In this document: in pieces, positions 12,420-24,985 of the stretch
Layout of the letters: every line of letters begins with the position of its first letter
Numbering within the stretch: position 1 is the stretch's first letter
Assembly: GCA_903813345.2 (NCBI GenBank)
Contig: CAIIXF020000002.1
Coordinates: 2,272,001-2,336,000 of the forward strand
Source of the DNA: Owenia fusiformis
Taxonomy: Eukaryota; Annelida; Polychaeta; Sabellida; Oweniidae
Length of the DNA stretch: 64,000 nucleotides
Reading direction: 5' to 3'
Notes under the pieces: model-generated
The model's input: only the letters and a program-made list of their open reading frames with translations
What the model was told of the DNA's origin: nothing
Database searches by the model: none
Translations under genes and position numbers: made by a program

Positions 12420-14020
12420 TTTTATACAATTACAAGTCTTAGACCAATCCATTTCATTTTATGAAGAACCCACATAGCTATATCCAAAAGATACAAAGCT
12501 CGAGGCTTCAATTAGAAAAAATTATAAATACATTTTCTCTATATTGTTTTAGGAAACACACCAGACAATTCTTTGTTCTTGGTATCATATGTTCAGAATG
12601 AAATGAAATATCTATCCGAACCTCATTGGAACAAAATGACATAAACACGACGTGTTTAGGTCTCTCAATATTGTAATTGTACAACGGAAAGTTTGGTTGA
12701 TTTAAAAAACGAAAAAAAAATTATTTTATTATTATTATTATCTTAATTTTTTAGAGTTGTTCTTTGAATTTGTTGAATACTTTTTTTTATCAATCAACCA
12801 AATTTTCCATTGCATAACTTTAATATTGAGAGGTATAAGAAAATATTCTATGTGCTATTTTGTTTCAACAAGGTTAGGAAAGATATTTTATTTTGTTCTC
12901 AAGAAATGGTAGAAAGGAAAAAATCAATTGAACTAAAAATAAAAAAACAGTTAATATATAAAATATGTATAATTTTCGCATTAAATTGTTGTCAACCAGA
13001 TAAGGACTGTGTTTTTACAGAATGTTTTCAATAATTGGTTTAAGAGAAAAACATTGTTGAATTCAATTCACCATATCGATACCAATCCTTTTAAAAGGGA
13101 AGTACACGAAATAAAGTTATGTTGCATCTAATTTTATATTATTCGTTTTTGTCAACAATTGAATTTTATTTCGTTTTTAAGTCAACAAAAGTGTTGACAT
13201 ATTGTTAAAGCTTCAACTTTTTTAAACAGTGTTAGGCTGTTGGTGTTTGGAATCCGGCGTATTTTGACCGGTGTGTTTTGCGTCTGTGTCCCAAAGGACA
13301 AAACTATATACATGCTAAGGTCAAATGCAAGACAGCAAATGGACAAAAGAGCCAATGAAACTTTGGTATCGTCATGAGGCGACTGTATCGGCAAAATTAA
13401 TGAGAAATTTTAATGCAGACATTTTTTCATTTAAATCGAAGTACCATTATTGTGACATCTGACTCAATATTTGCCTCATTTGCCTTATCTATTTATATTT
13501 GCTTCGCCTATTTATATATTGTAACCAAGCCTATTGCTAAATCTTGGTTACGCCCCTTAGTACATACAGCATATAGAAAAGCACAAATAACTATTGTGAA
13601 AACTAACATAAGTTTCATATTAACATTAATCATTTTATTCTACAAAATATCATAACAAGTAAAATATAAAGTTTCAACTCCTGCACCCGTTTGTACAAAT
13701 TGTAACAACCTGAATAACACATGGTGTCACTACAATACAATGTTACTTGTATGTATAAATAGAATATCAATTGGACATTGGTTGCCACGCTAGTTTCGAT
13801 ATGCTGATGAATTCCTTCAATTTATAATTGGATAAAAAGACCTTCCATAGGCTCTCTTATATAAAATTAAATTAAATAATGAACCAAGTTTATAATCGTA
13901 CATTTGTCGTATGGCGACATTTTAAACATTTTGTTTACCCCGTGGATTTCAGGCCGTGTATGACTTTCATTCAACCACAGGACTTGACTTTTTGTTAATT
14001 CTTGGATAACGCCTGGCTCA
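12420..14020. other. Intergenic spacer between convergent genes
   Basis: No coding exon was recognised. The stretch contains an ATT microsatellite-like run near 12720-12745 and AT-rich short open frames without family resemblance. It separates the 3' ends of the ITIH-like gene (+) and ZP-A (-). Confidence 0.5.
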
Positions 14021-14026
14021 TTTATT
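14021..14026 (-). terminator. Polyadenylation signal for ZP-A
   Basis: The + strand TTTATT reads AATAAA on the - strand, about 170 bp beyond the ZP-A stop codon at 14195-14197. The distance fits a short 3' UTR. Confidence 0.5.
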
Positions 14027-14194
14027 TCACTAAAACGAACAATCAGATTACGTTACGATCACGTCGTGATCATTATAAACATGGTTGAATATTGAGTTTT
14101 GAACACAGGCATGAAACGTGTACTTTTTGATTTTACATGAGCGTGCGCTCCGTTACCCTCACTGGTGGTCGCAGCAGGGATAAAGGTATCAAGT

Positions 14195-17100
14195 TCAAGG
14201 TTTTTGATCTTGGGCCCTTACAGAGCGGAACTTCAAGATTACAATAACACCGACTGCTACACAAATTGCACATAATGCCCCGACTGTACCAAGTACAATG
14301 AACATAACCTGTGGACTACCATGAGCCGAACCTAAAACAAAAATTAAACTTTTCGTTATTATGTTTTATTTAATGGCCGATGTTGTATTGTTTTCGGTAG
14401 TTTCCTTAGTCAGGGCTTATTTGAAATGGACATTGGAATTTCGAAAGCTTAAGATAATCGCTTTCAAGCATGATCAAGAACAAAATATTGCATAATATAG
14501 TAGAGGAATGATGGAGAGTATCGCCCCACATTTTCTTTAAATTGAACTTATCTGCATACCATTTCCTCCATTCTGACCATTCGCTCCTGCTGAACCACTT
14601 GCTGAGATATCTGCCACAAACTTCAAGACCGTCTCACCGGAATACGTCGCTTCTCGTTTGTGGAGAGATCTACGCCTTCTAGATGTATCGGTCGGGCAGT
14701 TTTTCTGTAATACCAATCGAAATACATCGTATCGTTATGAGAAAACCCCCTTCATATCAAATTATAGTTCTGGAAAATCATATTTAAATCATCTTTATAT
14801 ACACATATCACAAAACAGTTCAAAACACATGACAATAGGGCTTTTAATTTATTCTGTAGTAATTACAATTACGTATACGTTGCAGAACAAATTAGTTTTT
14901 CTACTGCCCCAACGGCCATCGAGTTAGTATAAATTATTTGCTCCCCTCAATATTCTGGCGACCGGAAGTCCACTATTTTGATCACCTCTCAGAGCCTGTT
15001 TATGTTTGCTGTGTTTTAAATTTATAAATAATAACGTTATAAATGTCCGAACTATTGTGAATAAATTAAGGGACAAATGAATAGTCTACTCCTGGTTGTC
15101 AGACTATTGGAGGGTAGCCTGCTTACTCACCCCATTACAACTAGCTCGGCACACTCACTCCATTACAACTAGCTCGGCATACTCACTCCATTACAACTAG
15201 CTCGGCATACTCACTCCATTACAATTAGCATGCTCACCCCATTGCAACTAGCTCGGCATACTCACTCCATTACAACTAGCTCGGCATACTCACTCCATTA
15301 CAACTAGCATACTCACCCCATTACAACTAGCTCGGCATACTCACTCCATTACAACTAGCTCGGCACACTCACTCCATTACAACTAGCTCGGCACACTCAC
15401 TCCATTACAACTAGCTCGGCACACTCACTCCATTACAACTAGCTCGGCACACTCACTCCATTACAACTAGCATACTCACCCCATTGCAACTAGCATACTC
15501 ACCCCATTGCAACTAGCATACTCACCCCATTGCAACTAGCATACTCACCCCATTGCAACTAGCACACTCACTCCATTACAACTAGCTCGGCACACTCACT
15601 CCATTACAACTAGCATACTCACCCCATTGCAACTAGCATACTCACCCCATTGCAACTAGCACACTCACTCCATTACAACTAGCTCGGCATACTCACTCCA
15701 TTACAACTAGCATGCTCACCCCATTACAACTAGCATACTCACCCCATTACAACTAGCTCAGCATACTCACTCCATTACAACTAGCATACTCACCCCATTA
15801 CAACTAGCTCGGCATATTCACTCCATTACAACTAGCTCGGCACACTCACTCCATTACAACTAGCTCGGCACACTCACTCCATTACAACTAGCTCGGCACA
15901 CTCACTCCATTACAACTAGCATACTCACCCCATTGCAACTAGCATACTCACCCCATTGCAACTAGCATACTCACCCCATTGCAACTAGCACACTCACTCC
16001 ATTACAACTAGCTCGGCACACTCACTCCATTACAACTAGCATACTCACCCCATTACAACTAGCATACTCACCCCATTGCAACTAGCACACTCACCCCATT
16101 ACAACTAGCTTGGCACACTCACTCCATTACAACTAGCTCGGCATACTCAGCCCATTACAACTAGCATACTCACCCCATTACAACTAGCATACTCACCCCA
16201 TTGCAACTAGCACACTCACTCCATTACAACTAGCATACTCACCCCATTACAACTAGCTCGGCATACTCACTCCATTACAACTAGCTCGGCACACTCACTC
16301 CATTACAACTAGCATACTCACCCCATTGCAACTAGCACACTCACTCCATTACAACTAGCATACTCACCCCATTACAACTAGCTCGGCAGACTTCGACATA
16401 GCACTCAAACTGAACCTTTGCCGTATCTCCACCGCCAATTCCAAACATGGTGAACTTTGGTCCGTACGCTTGGAGGCTCGTTGTTTCAAACCCTAATGTT
16501 AACTGTCCAAAGGAATCAGGCCACGTGACAATGCCTTCAACTGTACACCTATATGCATGAGAGGGGATCAAAGTTGTAATAAAACATTTCAGAGGATATA
16601 GATTATAGTTATGCTACGTGACTCGTTGAATGCCACGCCAAACGTTCTTTGTGCTAGAGGTGTCAAGTATTAACCGGTTAACCGGTTAACCGCCGATAAT
16701 GTCTTGACCGGTCTGTGTTTTTATGGGTGGTTAGTTGACCGTGTATAATTCTGTTATTTCCCGCGCTTATATTGCATGCTAATCTGTTTGCTTTTAAAGT
16801 GTCAGTTTCACGTAAGCTACTCATACATGTCATAAGTCCCATAACTCCTTACAAATATCCAATCAGAAACTTTAATCCCTGCCACATTGCTTTCCCGCGC
16901 TTACTTTGCATGTTAATCTGTTTGTTTTTCAAGCGTCAGTTTCATGTGAGCTACTCACATGTGATACATGTAGGTTCAATAACTCCTTACAAACATCCAA
17001 TCAGCAACTTTAATCCCTGCCACATTGCTTTACCGCAATTACTTTGCATGTTAATCTGTTTGTTTTTCAAGTGTCAGCCATGTGTAATCAACTCATAGGC

Positions 17101-20100
17101 CAGATTATTCCTTACAAACTCATTTCATAAATAAATTATATGCATTTTTTAATTCGTCAGTTTTTATATTATTGTTGTCTATCAACGTCGCCAAAATGTC
17201 AAAGGTCAAAGCCTCGCAATTGGTAGTGAGAAAATTAAAATTAGAATAAACACTAATCAGCTGCAATTGTCGTTGTTATGGTGCGTTCGTGGAGATTCCA
17301 AGGGTAAACCAGTGTGGTAAGTAATTTAGAGGTACCAGTAGTCAGGTAGTGTATGAATAGAATAGAGTAAAGCTTGAGGAACGTAAAAAATAAACGCTAA
17401 TATATCATTTTTCCAATTTTTTCAACTTTCAAGATCGAAGATGAAGATTTCATTTTAAATTATCAGTTCAAATTTCCCGCCGGTTAACCGACTTTAACCG
17501 GTAAAAACACCCGGTTAACCGGTTAATGCTCAAGCAGTTAATTGACACCACTACTTTGTGCTAAGTACAAGGTTATTAGAGATTGTGATCGTCGTTGTAT
17601 TACAAATTTAAACTTTTGAAGATCTAGTCGTACTGGCTTTGTACTGTTTGATATGTAAATGGTTGAACGAGTATATATCTATGTAGCCATGGGTTCAGGG
17701 GTTTGTAATAAGAAATCACATAATACACACCAGTCGGAGAGCATTGGTATCACGTTGGTGCCTTTATCGTTAGTGGCTTGGCAGGATTTCACCATCAGTC
17801 CATTCTCGTCACCAGCTATAACAAAAATGAATGTTATACACCCCATTTAGTGTTCATAAGCAACCCATTTGGCTTAATAGTAATGATTATGTTATTTGTT
17901 TTTTATTTGTCTGTTCCTTATGAATGGTTTATCGGAAGACTGTTAGATGTTAATAAGGTACAGGGTGCCTTGAAATTTTAGAATTATGAAGTTCATTCAA
18001 TGTACATTTTGTTCTGAAAGTTTGATGATAATCTATTCATTGTGTCAAAAACTACAGTCCTTTACAAAACATGCTCAAAGTGGGCACTTCTCCTCTCTAT
18101 GCACAAACGAATCCTGCGAACAAAGTTGTTAATGACCCTGACCTTTACACATTAATGTGGATGGTAAATATTGTGGTGGTTATTGTTCGGGGCCTGTCAG
18201 TATACACATTGGCTTTGAGATATCCTCAAAGATAAAAATTTGGGGGATTTAGATCAGGCGAATGAGGTGCCCATATGGTTTGCGTTCTGCAACTGATGAG
18301 CTGACCACCAAAGTATTGCCTAAACCATTTCAGCATATCATTTGCAGTGCTGGGGTGGTATTGGCTTGTTGAAACCACTGCTTATCTCCTTAGATGTCCC
18401 TTCTAGTCCTTAGTGACCTCCAAAACTTGGTGAGAACTTACTGGTCCTTGTTTATGGTGAAAGCACGTCCCCAGTCACCTTCGAACCAAAAGAAACTGAT
18501 GATTCCATGTTTCCTCATTGCCACCCAGGCAGTGCATTGTTCAGAATGCAATGGATTCTGTAACACTTCATCAGAAGGATGTAAGCCCCAGTAGCAATTG
18601 TTCTTGGAACAAACTTGTCCATTCAGAAAGACATGTGTGTAGGAGGATCATCAACAACTTTTTTCGCCGGATTGAATTGTGCATAGAGATGAGAGGTGCA
18701 CATTTGAGGCATGTTTTGTAAGGAGCTGTCGATTTTGACTCAATTGGTACATTATTATCAAACTTTCACAACAAAATTCACATTGAATGAACTAAATAAT
18801 TCTGAGATTTCAAGGCAAAATACCACCCTGTACTTGCAAAAATAAACTAAACAATACAATTAGACAAACAGAGTAGCTAAAATGCATTTCTAGGGTAAGG
18901 TATAGTAGAATGATAAGGCTAGCAACCTGTCATCTCAATTGTTTAATATGTTACTGTATGTTTGAATCTTAGATCTGTTCCTCGAATACACTCTAAATCA
19001 TTTTAACAGCCAGAAGTTACTTCCATTTTGTGTTGATATGAAATGCTGTTTATGTTTGACGATTTAAGAAATTAAAACTGCTCATTTTGGCAGCATACGG
19101 AACCCTGTCAATGTTTGAAACTTAATTTTCCTAAATAACAAATCTTGGTGACAAATTTGATCAATCGTTCGCCAAACCCAAACAGGCTTCGATAAATTAT
19201 CCATAAGAAGACGTCCAGTTGTCACTATGCCTAATGAATATCCCACTCACCCACGGACAATGGTAATCCACCATCATCGTTTCCGAACATCCTCACTCTG
19301 AACTTGACCTCGGTACCAATTGGAATCGCACCTCTGAGTACATCAAGACTTGCTGCATCTACTAGAGTGAGTTCATAGCTTCTGTCCAGTACGTTTGGTG
19401 TCCCCTCGCCAGGTACTACCGTTGGCGAACTGCAATGATTTCGTTAACGGTGTAAGTGATGTTTTTGTTAACATTAACATTTACGCACTCAGCCACGTAT
19501 GCAATATGCGTTACTACTAACGACGAATAAACATTCAATACAGTTATGAATTACTGTATGTGTTACCATGTATGTTTTAATGGCATTTTGAAAAAGTGGT
19601 AAATTGTCGTCTTATGTTGTCTTGGTGCGTGGTGTTAGTGTCCGGTTAAGAATTGTTGCTTTTGCAAAATGTTTTCCCTTTTTTGCGATTGACACTAAAA
19701 GAAAGGAAAATTTCTGAATCACTGTCTATTTAAGACTCTTAAACCAATGTAAATCATAAGGAAATGACCATGGTATAATATTTATGTATATACCTCCGAT
19801 CAAATTGTGGCAGAATAATGACGTTAAATAAAATGCAAAACTGGTACATATAATGTTAATACGTTTTGAACTGAAATGAATAAATATAACAAAAAAAGGT
19901 AAACATATACATAGCACTTACTTAATAATATCATATATATCATATAAACATATGCATAGTACTTACTTTATAATATCTGCAGTCCCTACTGCCCCTAAGT
20001 TTGGTATGGACGATGGTGTATATTTGCATGAAACAGTGAACATTGCATCTTCAGTGTCGAGAATCGCACCCTCTCTAATGACGAAGTCGACCTCCACTGT

Positions 20101-21299
20101 ATCACTAGACTAGCGAGAATAAATTAAGACAATTAATTAACTTATATTTACCGTTTAATTGATAGTGCCCCGTGTAGAATAGTATATAATTTAAAAATAT
20201 TATTTATAAAATTGAAATAGTAGGAGTTGAAAAGTAAAATATTATTTGTAAATTATAGATTTGATGTTTCTAAGCAAATATACAATGGCCATTAAATCAC
20301 GACCATTTAGAATAGACCAATAAAACATCAAAAAAGGCTTAAGGCTTAATTGTTTTAAATATGATTTAAACCCATGCTAAATGACTGAAGAGTAATTAAG
20401 ATTTGTCTGGGCTACATTTTTTGCCTCACTCTGTCCTTACTGTTTGGAGTTGTCCACATGGCCCGGCTGTGCCAATGGTCAGGTTTGCGGTATTGATGAG
20501 TAGCGTATTATTCCATGGGTTGGTGGTAGTGTCTATCGTCTGCGAACAGAAGGTTCCCGCCAATACCTGAAAGCATTCTCTAATAATGTAACAAACAAGC
20601 AACATTGACAGAAACAAGAATTCAGCAATATCCTGGTGATATTTTATGATTTTTTATAAATGGTCACATTGATATTCCACTCAATTCCTTGGTTATTATG
20701 GTATAATAATGATCGAATTCAAATATTTTGAATTGTCATTTTATAAGCGTGCTATTTTGCAAAACATATTTAGGCAGCTTAGGTTAGTACTGTAAGTAAA
20801 TAAATATTTATATCTTGTCCAAGCACATGGTATATTCTGTGTTCTCATTAACCAATAGTTTTGTCGAAACATCTATCAAACCTCCCGAATAATTCTCGAA
20901 ATCGTCCCGTGATAACTCACCGTTGCCTCGTGCCCTTGTGGGAAAACAGTTCCATTCTGTGTCGAGATGTCATCTGGTGTCCAACTAACGCTTATCTCGA
21001 TAGGGCCAAATCCCTCAGTGCGCTCATAACCACATGCTACAGAAACTGGAACAGTATTTCACATTTCGATAGATGGCAGCACATATTGGGTGGAGTAATA
21101 AATTTAAAGATGGTTGCAAGATAATGCTCAGCTTTTGGAGTCCCTACAGTGTCTATATTATTGATTTTATGTTACAGAATTGAAGAAATAACTACCGTAC
21201 TGTAAATGACTTACTTTGTGACGATGTTACAGAGACAACTGCTTGAGTCTCAAGACACAGTGACGCACACAGAACAACTACAAACCATGTGGTCATCAT
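14195..21299 (-). CDS. ZP-domain type I membrane protein (ZP-A)
   Basis: Nine coding exons are inferred (- strand): 21215-21299, 20921-21045, 20441-20566, 19967-20109, 19251-19429, 17731-17815, 16368-16548, 14560-14704 and 14195-14331. They give 401 aa with consistent phases. Residues 1 to about 20 are a signal peptide (TTWFVVVLCASLCLETQA). About 27-310 form a ZP module with ten Cys in all, including VACG, GPCGQ, VSCKY and ECYVEVC. A dibasic cleavage region RRRRSLHKR (317-325) follows, then a transmembrane helix (about 365-389) and a 12-residue tail. ZP proteins polymerise into extracellular matrices after furin-type cleavage; that role here is inferred. An acceptor lies two bases before the ATG, so a 5' exon exists; 21828-21864 carries an in-frame ATG and could add 13 residues. 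It is paralogous to ZP-B at 27674-32544. Intron 7 holds the splice-donor array; intron 6 holds a hAT MITE, and intron 5 a mariner relic. Confidence 0.88.
15128..16390 (-). repeat. Minisatellite of exon 7 end plus 5' splice site
   Basis: About 50 units of 23 or 28 bp fill about three quarters of ZP-A intron 7 and run into exon 7. On the sense (-) strand the common core is 'CTAGTTGTAATGGGGTGAGT', and the 28-bp form adds CCGAG. The authentic exon ends CGAGCTAGTTGTAATGGG|GTGAGT at 16368, so each unit is a copy of the last coding bases (Ala-Ser-Cys-Asn-Gly) and the donor. Nearly every unit keeps GTGAGT. Neither unit length is a multiple of three. Confidence 0.93.
16655..17553. mobile_element. hAT-like MITE
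   Basis: An 8-bp target duplication CTTTGTGC flanks it (16647-16654 and 17554-17561). Ends are TAGAGGTGTCAA and, inverted, TAGTGGTGTCAA. Subterminal 'ttaaccggttaaccgg' blocks lie at both ends (16674-16700, 17480-17525). The interior has three repeats of about 135 bp (from 16758, 16892 and 17031). No transposase is present. The 8-bp duplication and TAG start fit the hAT superfamily. It lies in ZP-A intron 6. Confidence 0.85.
16758..17130 (+). repeat. Three tandem repeats inside the hAT MITE
   Basis: Units of about 135 bp share 'catgttaatctgtttgtttt', 'cagtttca' and 'ataactccttacaaa' blocks. They belong to the internal sequence of the hAT-like element. The 108-residue open frame across them is a repeat artefact. 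Confidence 0.7.
17961..18830 (-). mobile_element. Decayed Tc1/mariner-type element
   Basis: It is flanked by TA (17959-17960 and 18831-18832). Inverted ends are CAGGGTGCCTTGAAATTTTA on the left and the complement of TACCACCCTG on the right. The ends stay similar for about 75 bp, including 'TTCATTCAATGT'. The interior is a broken - strand transposase. It lies in ZP-A intron 5. Confidence 0.8.
18060..18720 (-). pseudogene. Broken IS630/mariner-family transposase
   Basis: Reading the - strand across frames gives blocks in the family order. First is a 'GIISFFWFEGDWG' segment, then 'WFQQA' where the family usually has WFQQDGA, then a 'GHLIRL' stretch. Next comes a degraded PPRSPDL/FLWGYLK-like region and a tail with 'TGPEQ'. 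Many stops and frame shifts are present, so no functional protein is possible. Confidence 0.6.
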
Positions 21300-21827
21300 G
21301 TCTACAAAATCAAAAATATATACAAAATAGAGCTACAGTAGATTAAAAATACCATGTTATAATTGTGTGTTAGAAAACAGTGTGTCTATGTGTTATACGT
21401 GTGGTTGTTTTCAACGAATGTCATTTGATGAGAATTCTTTTTAAGGGAAGTAAATTGCAAAGTATGGTTTTCATCCCTTCTAAACGGATTCTTTTCGAAT
21501 CAATAGGCAAAACAGTACCTCCTGTATAGTTCTAAAATGAGGATGTAGTTTAGAAATCTAGTTCATCGACAGAAGTTTCATGAAATATAGACACATTTGA
21601 AAATATACACTTTCCTTTTCTAAACAAAAGTTAAGAATGGTACACCTATGAATTAAGTGTACACAAATTTTAGATCCGATATATTTTTCATAATTGTCAC
21701 AAAAAGCAACTTTTGGAAGATCAGTGCCTTAATCAAGTTAATAAAAATCTTAAGGGATTTTTCGCATCTAATTAAAAATGTAACATGTCGATAATCTTAT
21801 AAGAGAAAATATTGAACTTTTACGTAC

Positions 21828-21864
21828 CTTTTCGGAGCTTTGAGGGCCGTCCGTCGCTGTTCAT
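21828..21864 (-). CDS. Candidate upstream first exon of ZP-A
   Basis: The - strand has ATG followed by 12 codons plus one base, then a GTACGT donor. Joined to the acceptor at 21302-21303 it continues in frame into MMTTWF. The encoded start MNSDGRPSKLRK is basic and would form an extended n-region before the signal peptide. The alternative is a 5' UTR exon with translation from 21299. The in-frame fit is suggestive but not proof. Confidence 0.4.
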
Positions 21865-21869
21865 TAAAC

Positions 21870-23830
21870 AAAAATCTAAAAAAGTAATCGATTAAAAGAC
21901 CGCGGACAATAGATATATTAGCATGAAAGGCGTGCCCTTTGCCATTCATCAAACATATCGAAGGCCGATTCTAAAACGGAAGCCATGTTAGATAAACACG
22001 TCTGCTCTCGAATTTGTCAAAGAGTGTTTACTGTCCATTGGCCTCCTCATTGGTTCATATATCCCGCCTATAGACTTTCGGTATCATTGATTAAAGTCAG
22101 ATGTCTGTATTCAATAGCAACGACCCATAGCTTGTCTTGATCAAAGTGGCTGACATGATTAGGGCGTTCACAGAGTTAAAATTAGAATGTCTGACACAAT
22201 TTTTGTCAATGTGTCATTTTTAATACTTTTTATATTATTTTTGAAGTGTTTTATGACTGAAACATATTAGCTGTCATGTCATACAGTCAAGTAGCAGCCT
22301 ATTCGTATTAAAATTAATAAAACAAGAAACTAAGCATCATTCAAAGATGAAGAAAACAATTATACAATTAATGTTTAAATAAAATATTATCAGATATTTA
22401 AAAAAAATAGCCGACGTGTTTTATATTATTTCGTTTTGATGTTACAAATTTATCGGAGAGGTATTAAAAATTGATCTTCGAGGCTCTTCTGTATGTAAAT
22501 AGGTTGATCACGATGTAGATGACACCACGGCTTACACTTTGACATTTACGTGATTTATCGTCCATTTCGCAAGGATTGTGAGTAATTGTAGACCTGTACA
22601 TTTCCTCTTTCATTTACCATTTTAGTAGTATCGAATACATGTATGAATCAATACCAATCAAGTACCAATTTCGTATTAAGAAACAAAGATGTTCGAATCC
22701 AGTTTGGAAATATAAGTTCCTAAAAAGTGCATAAAACTGAAACATTATAACACACGTTATCAAAAATCCCAATCATGAAAATTGTAGTGCCAATTGTAAA
22801 TGAAAAACGCGGACATACGAGGGGTATCATAAATTTGTATCTATAAGTGCTTAATCCTAATGTCTACAGGGGGTTCAGATTCCCACCCTAATTTTTTCGA
22901 GAGTACTTTTTGCTAGTTTTATGTGCCTCTGTAACTTTTTTACCTTCAGTCACAGACATGAGATACTTTTTGGCGCAAAAATTCGAGGTGATCGGGGGTA
23001 AAGGGTCAAAGTTATGAAAGTCGAAAAATGAATTACGCGCTATATTGATTCCAATGGATATGTGCATAACTATTAACTTTAGTTCTGGAAAAGCTACTAT
23101 TACCTTGATGTTTATTTGAAAGATAATATATCATTCTTTAATGAAATAATGCATATGTGGCAACAAAAAAATAATTTCAAAGAAAATTCACAAATTTTTA
23201 TATCAATTAGTGTTAATTTTGTTCACCCCTAGGTCACGTTGACCTCGATTTGATCTAAGTTAATCTACTTATTCTGAAAAAATAGTTTTTGAAAAGGTAA
23301 TTAAATATGGTTTTCAACAACACCAACATTACTGAAATCCAACTAAAGTCAAAGTCAATGCATTAGAAATGAGCATTTTTGCTATACTTTGCAATAGAAA
23401 TTGTATGCACAAAACAGCGATATGTTGTTTAGCTAGTTTTTTAGCTTTAAGAATTAATCAACAGAATAAAAAATTACTGAATCACAAAATTTTAATTCTT
23501 TTGGGACGGAGGCATTCCGTTTGCAACATATTGCTGATTTATGGATAGAAAACATATGCTTTTACTTGATAGAAACTGTGTGATATTGCGTCTCATTTAA
23601 TTATGTGGATAAAAATGTTCTTTTATTATGCACTGCAAATATATCTCAGTGGTCAGTATCTCTCAACATGTCCTTTCCAATCCAATTTTTAAATGGATTC
23701 AATTTTTTGCAAGCATGCCCTTGTATCAAATCAATATTATATTGGAACTTGAATAGAGTAGGATTTTATAGACGCTGTCTCTTTTCACTTTGAGACCCTT
23801 ATGGTCTGTGTACTCTTGAATGTTATATTT
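21870..23830. other. Gene-free spacer upstream of ZP-A
   Basis: This is AT-rich intergenic DNA holding the likely ZP-A promoter region and unresolved repeats. No exon with family resemblance was seen on either strand. Confidence 0.4.
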
Positions 23831-23832
23831 TT

Positions 23833-24330
23833 CTAACACCCAAGTCACATTTCCCACGGCCGCCGTGCGGTCTATCATTTCTGCGGCCAGTAGCTTTTCT
23901 ACGCTTGCCGTATAATTTCTGCGCTCTCATACTTTTGCAGTCACATTTCCCACGGCAGTCGCACGGTGAATTTTAAATTTCTGTTGATAAGTAATACTTT
24001 TTTTCATTTTATTTACATCAAGACAGTTTATAAATGTTATTTATAGTGCTAGGATGTAATATCAAATGAAAAGTGATCGTGAAACATTGACAAATAATGA
24101 TTCAATCTTGTTGAGCCAGTTGAGTTCTACTGGGACCTCAGAAATGAACAAATATTATAACTCCGAGTTATAATTTCTACGGCGACCCTGCGGCCTGTAA
24201 AAAACTGGATACGCCGTACGGAGGCCCTAAAGCGAGCGTAGTTTTCCTACGCTCGCCGCAGAAATACACTGATTTAATCGATCTTCGGTCGACGCACGCC
24301 TTCCGTACGACAAATGTGACTGGGGTGTTA
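23833..24330. mobile_element. MITE with TAACACCC ends
   Basis: The left end TAACACCCAAGTCACATTT is inverted at the right end as AAATGTGACTGGGGTGTTA. The GC-rich interior repeats 'gtcacatttcccacggc' at about 23845 and 23940, and holds further inverted pieces (gcggccgc-like and 'tacgctcgccg'). It has no coding capacity and stands out by composition from the AT-rich surroundings. Confidence 0.75.
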
Positions 24331-24985
24331 CTGTGTTATGTGACCGTTTTTGTTTTTGGTACTGTCCCGTTGATACTTGAGCATACATATTTTTATATAT
24401 AGATATATATTTTCCTGATAAATCTCATGTGAAAATGACTAAATTTTGATTTTAAGAAAGTCCCCTGGATGAAAAATAAAAATGATGGACATTGACTCCT
24501 AATTTCTATTTTTAAAGTGTTTAGCATACAGTATAATTGATATGAGCTCAAAAATATAATACTCCAAAATGTGTTTAAGGATAAAAATTAGATGTTGAAT
24601 TTAGATAAGTACCACGCCCACTTTTATTGAAAAGTGACATTTACTTCTCTCTCACCATCCCAAGCATCCAACAAAGTGGAATATTAGAACATGCTTTGGT
24701 AGCCTTTGTAAATTCAACTGACGGCTGACGGTTAAACCATTTAGATATGAATGAAATAGTCCCAGGTACTATTAATATTTGAATGATTTGGCCAAAAAGT
24801 AGTAGATTTATTCGTCGGCTGTCAATCGGAAGATTAATTTACGAATTCTACCCAATTTTCAGTAATACTAGAGAACTTATTTTGTCACCGTTTTTAAATT
24901 TTTCTCTAGCGTGATAGGTAGTAAGTAAAAATGTAGGCTATACGTCTAATAGTTCATCTTTTGTAACATCGTGTAAATAGTAAAT

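Noticed and set aside
15128-16390. CRISPR-like array
   Set aside because: The units are contiguous with no unique spacers, in a eukaryotic intron, and derive from the neighbouring exon.
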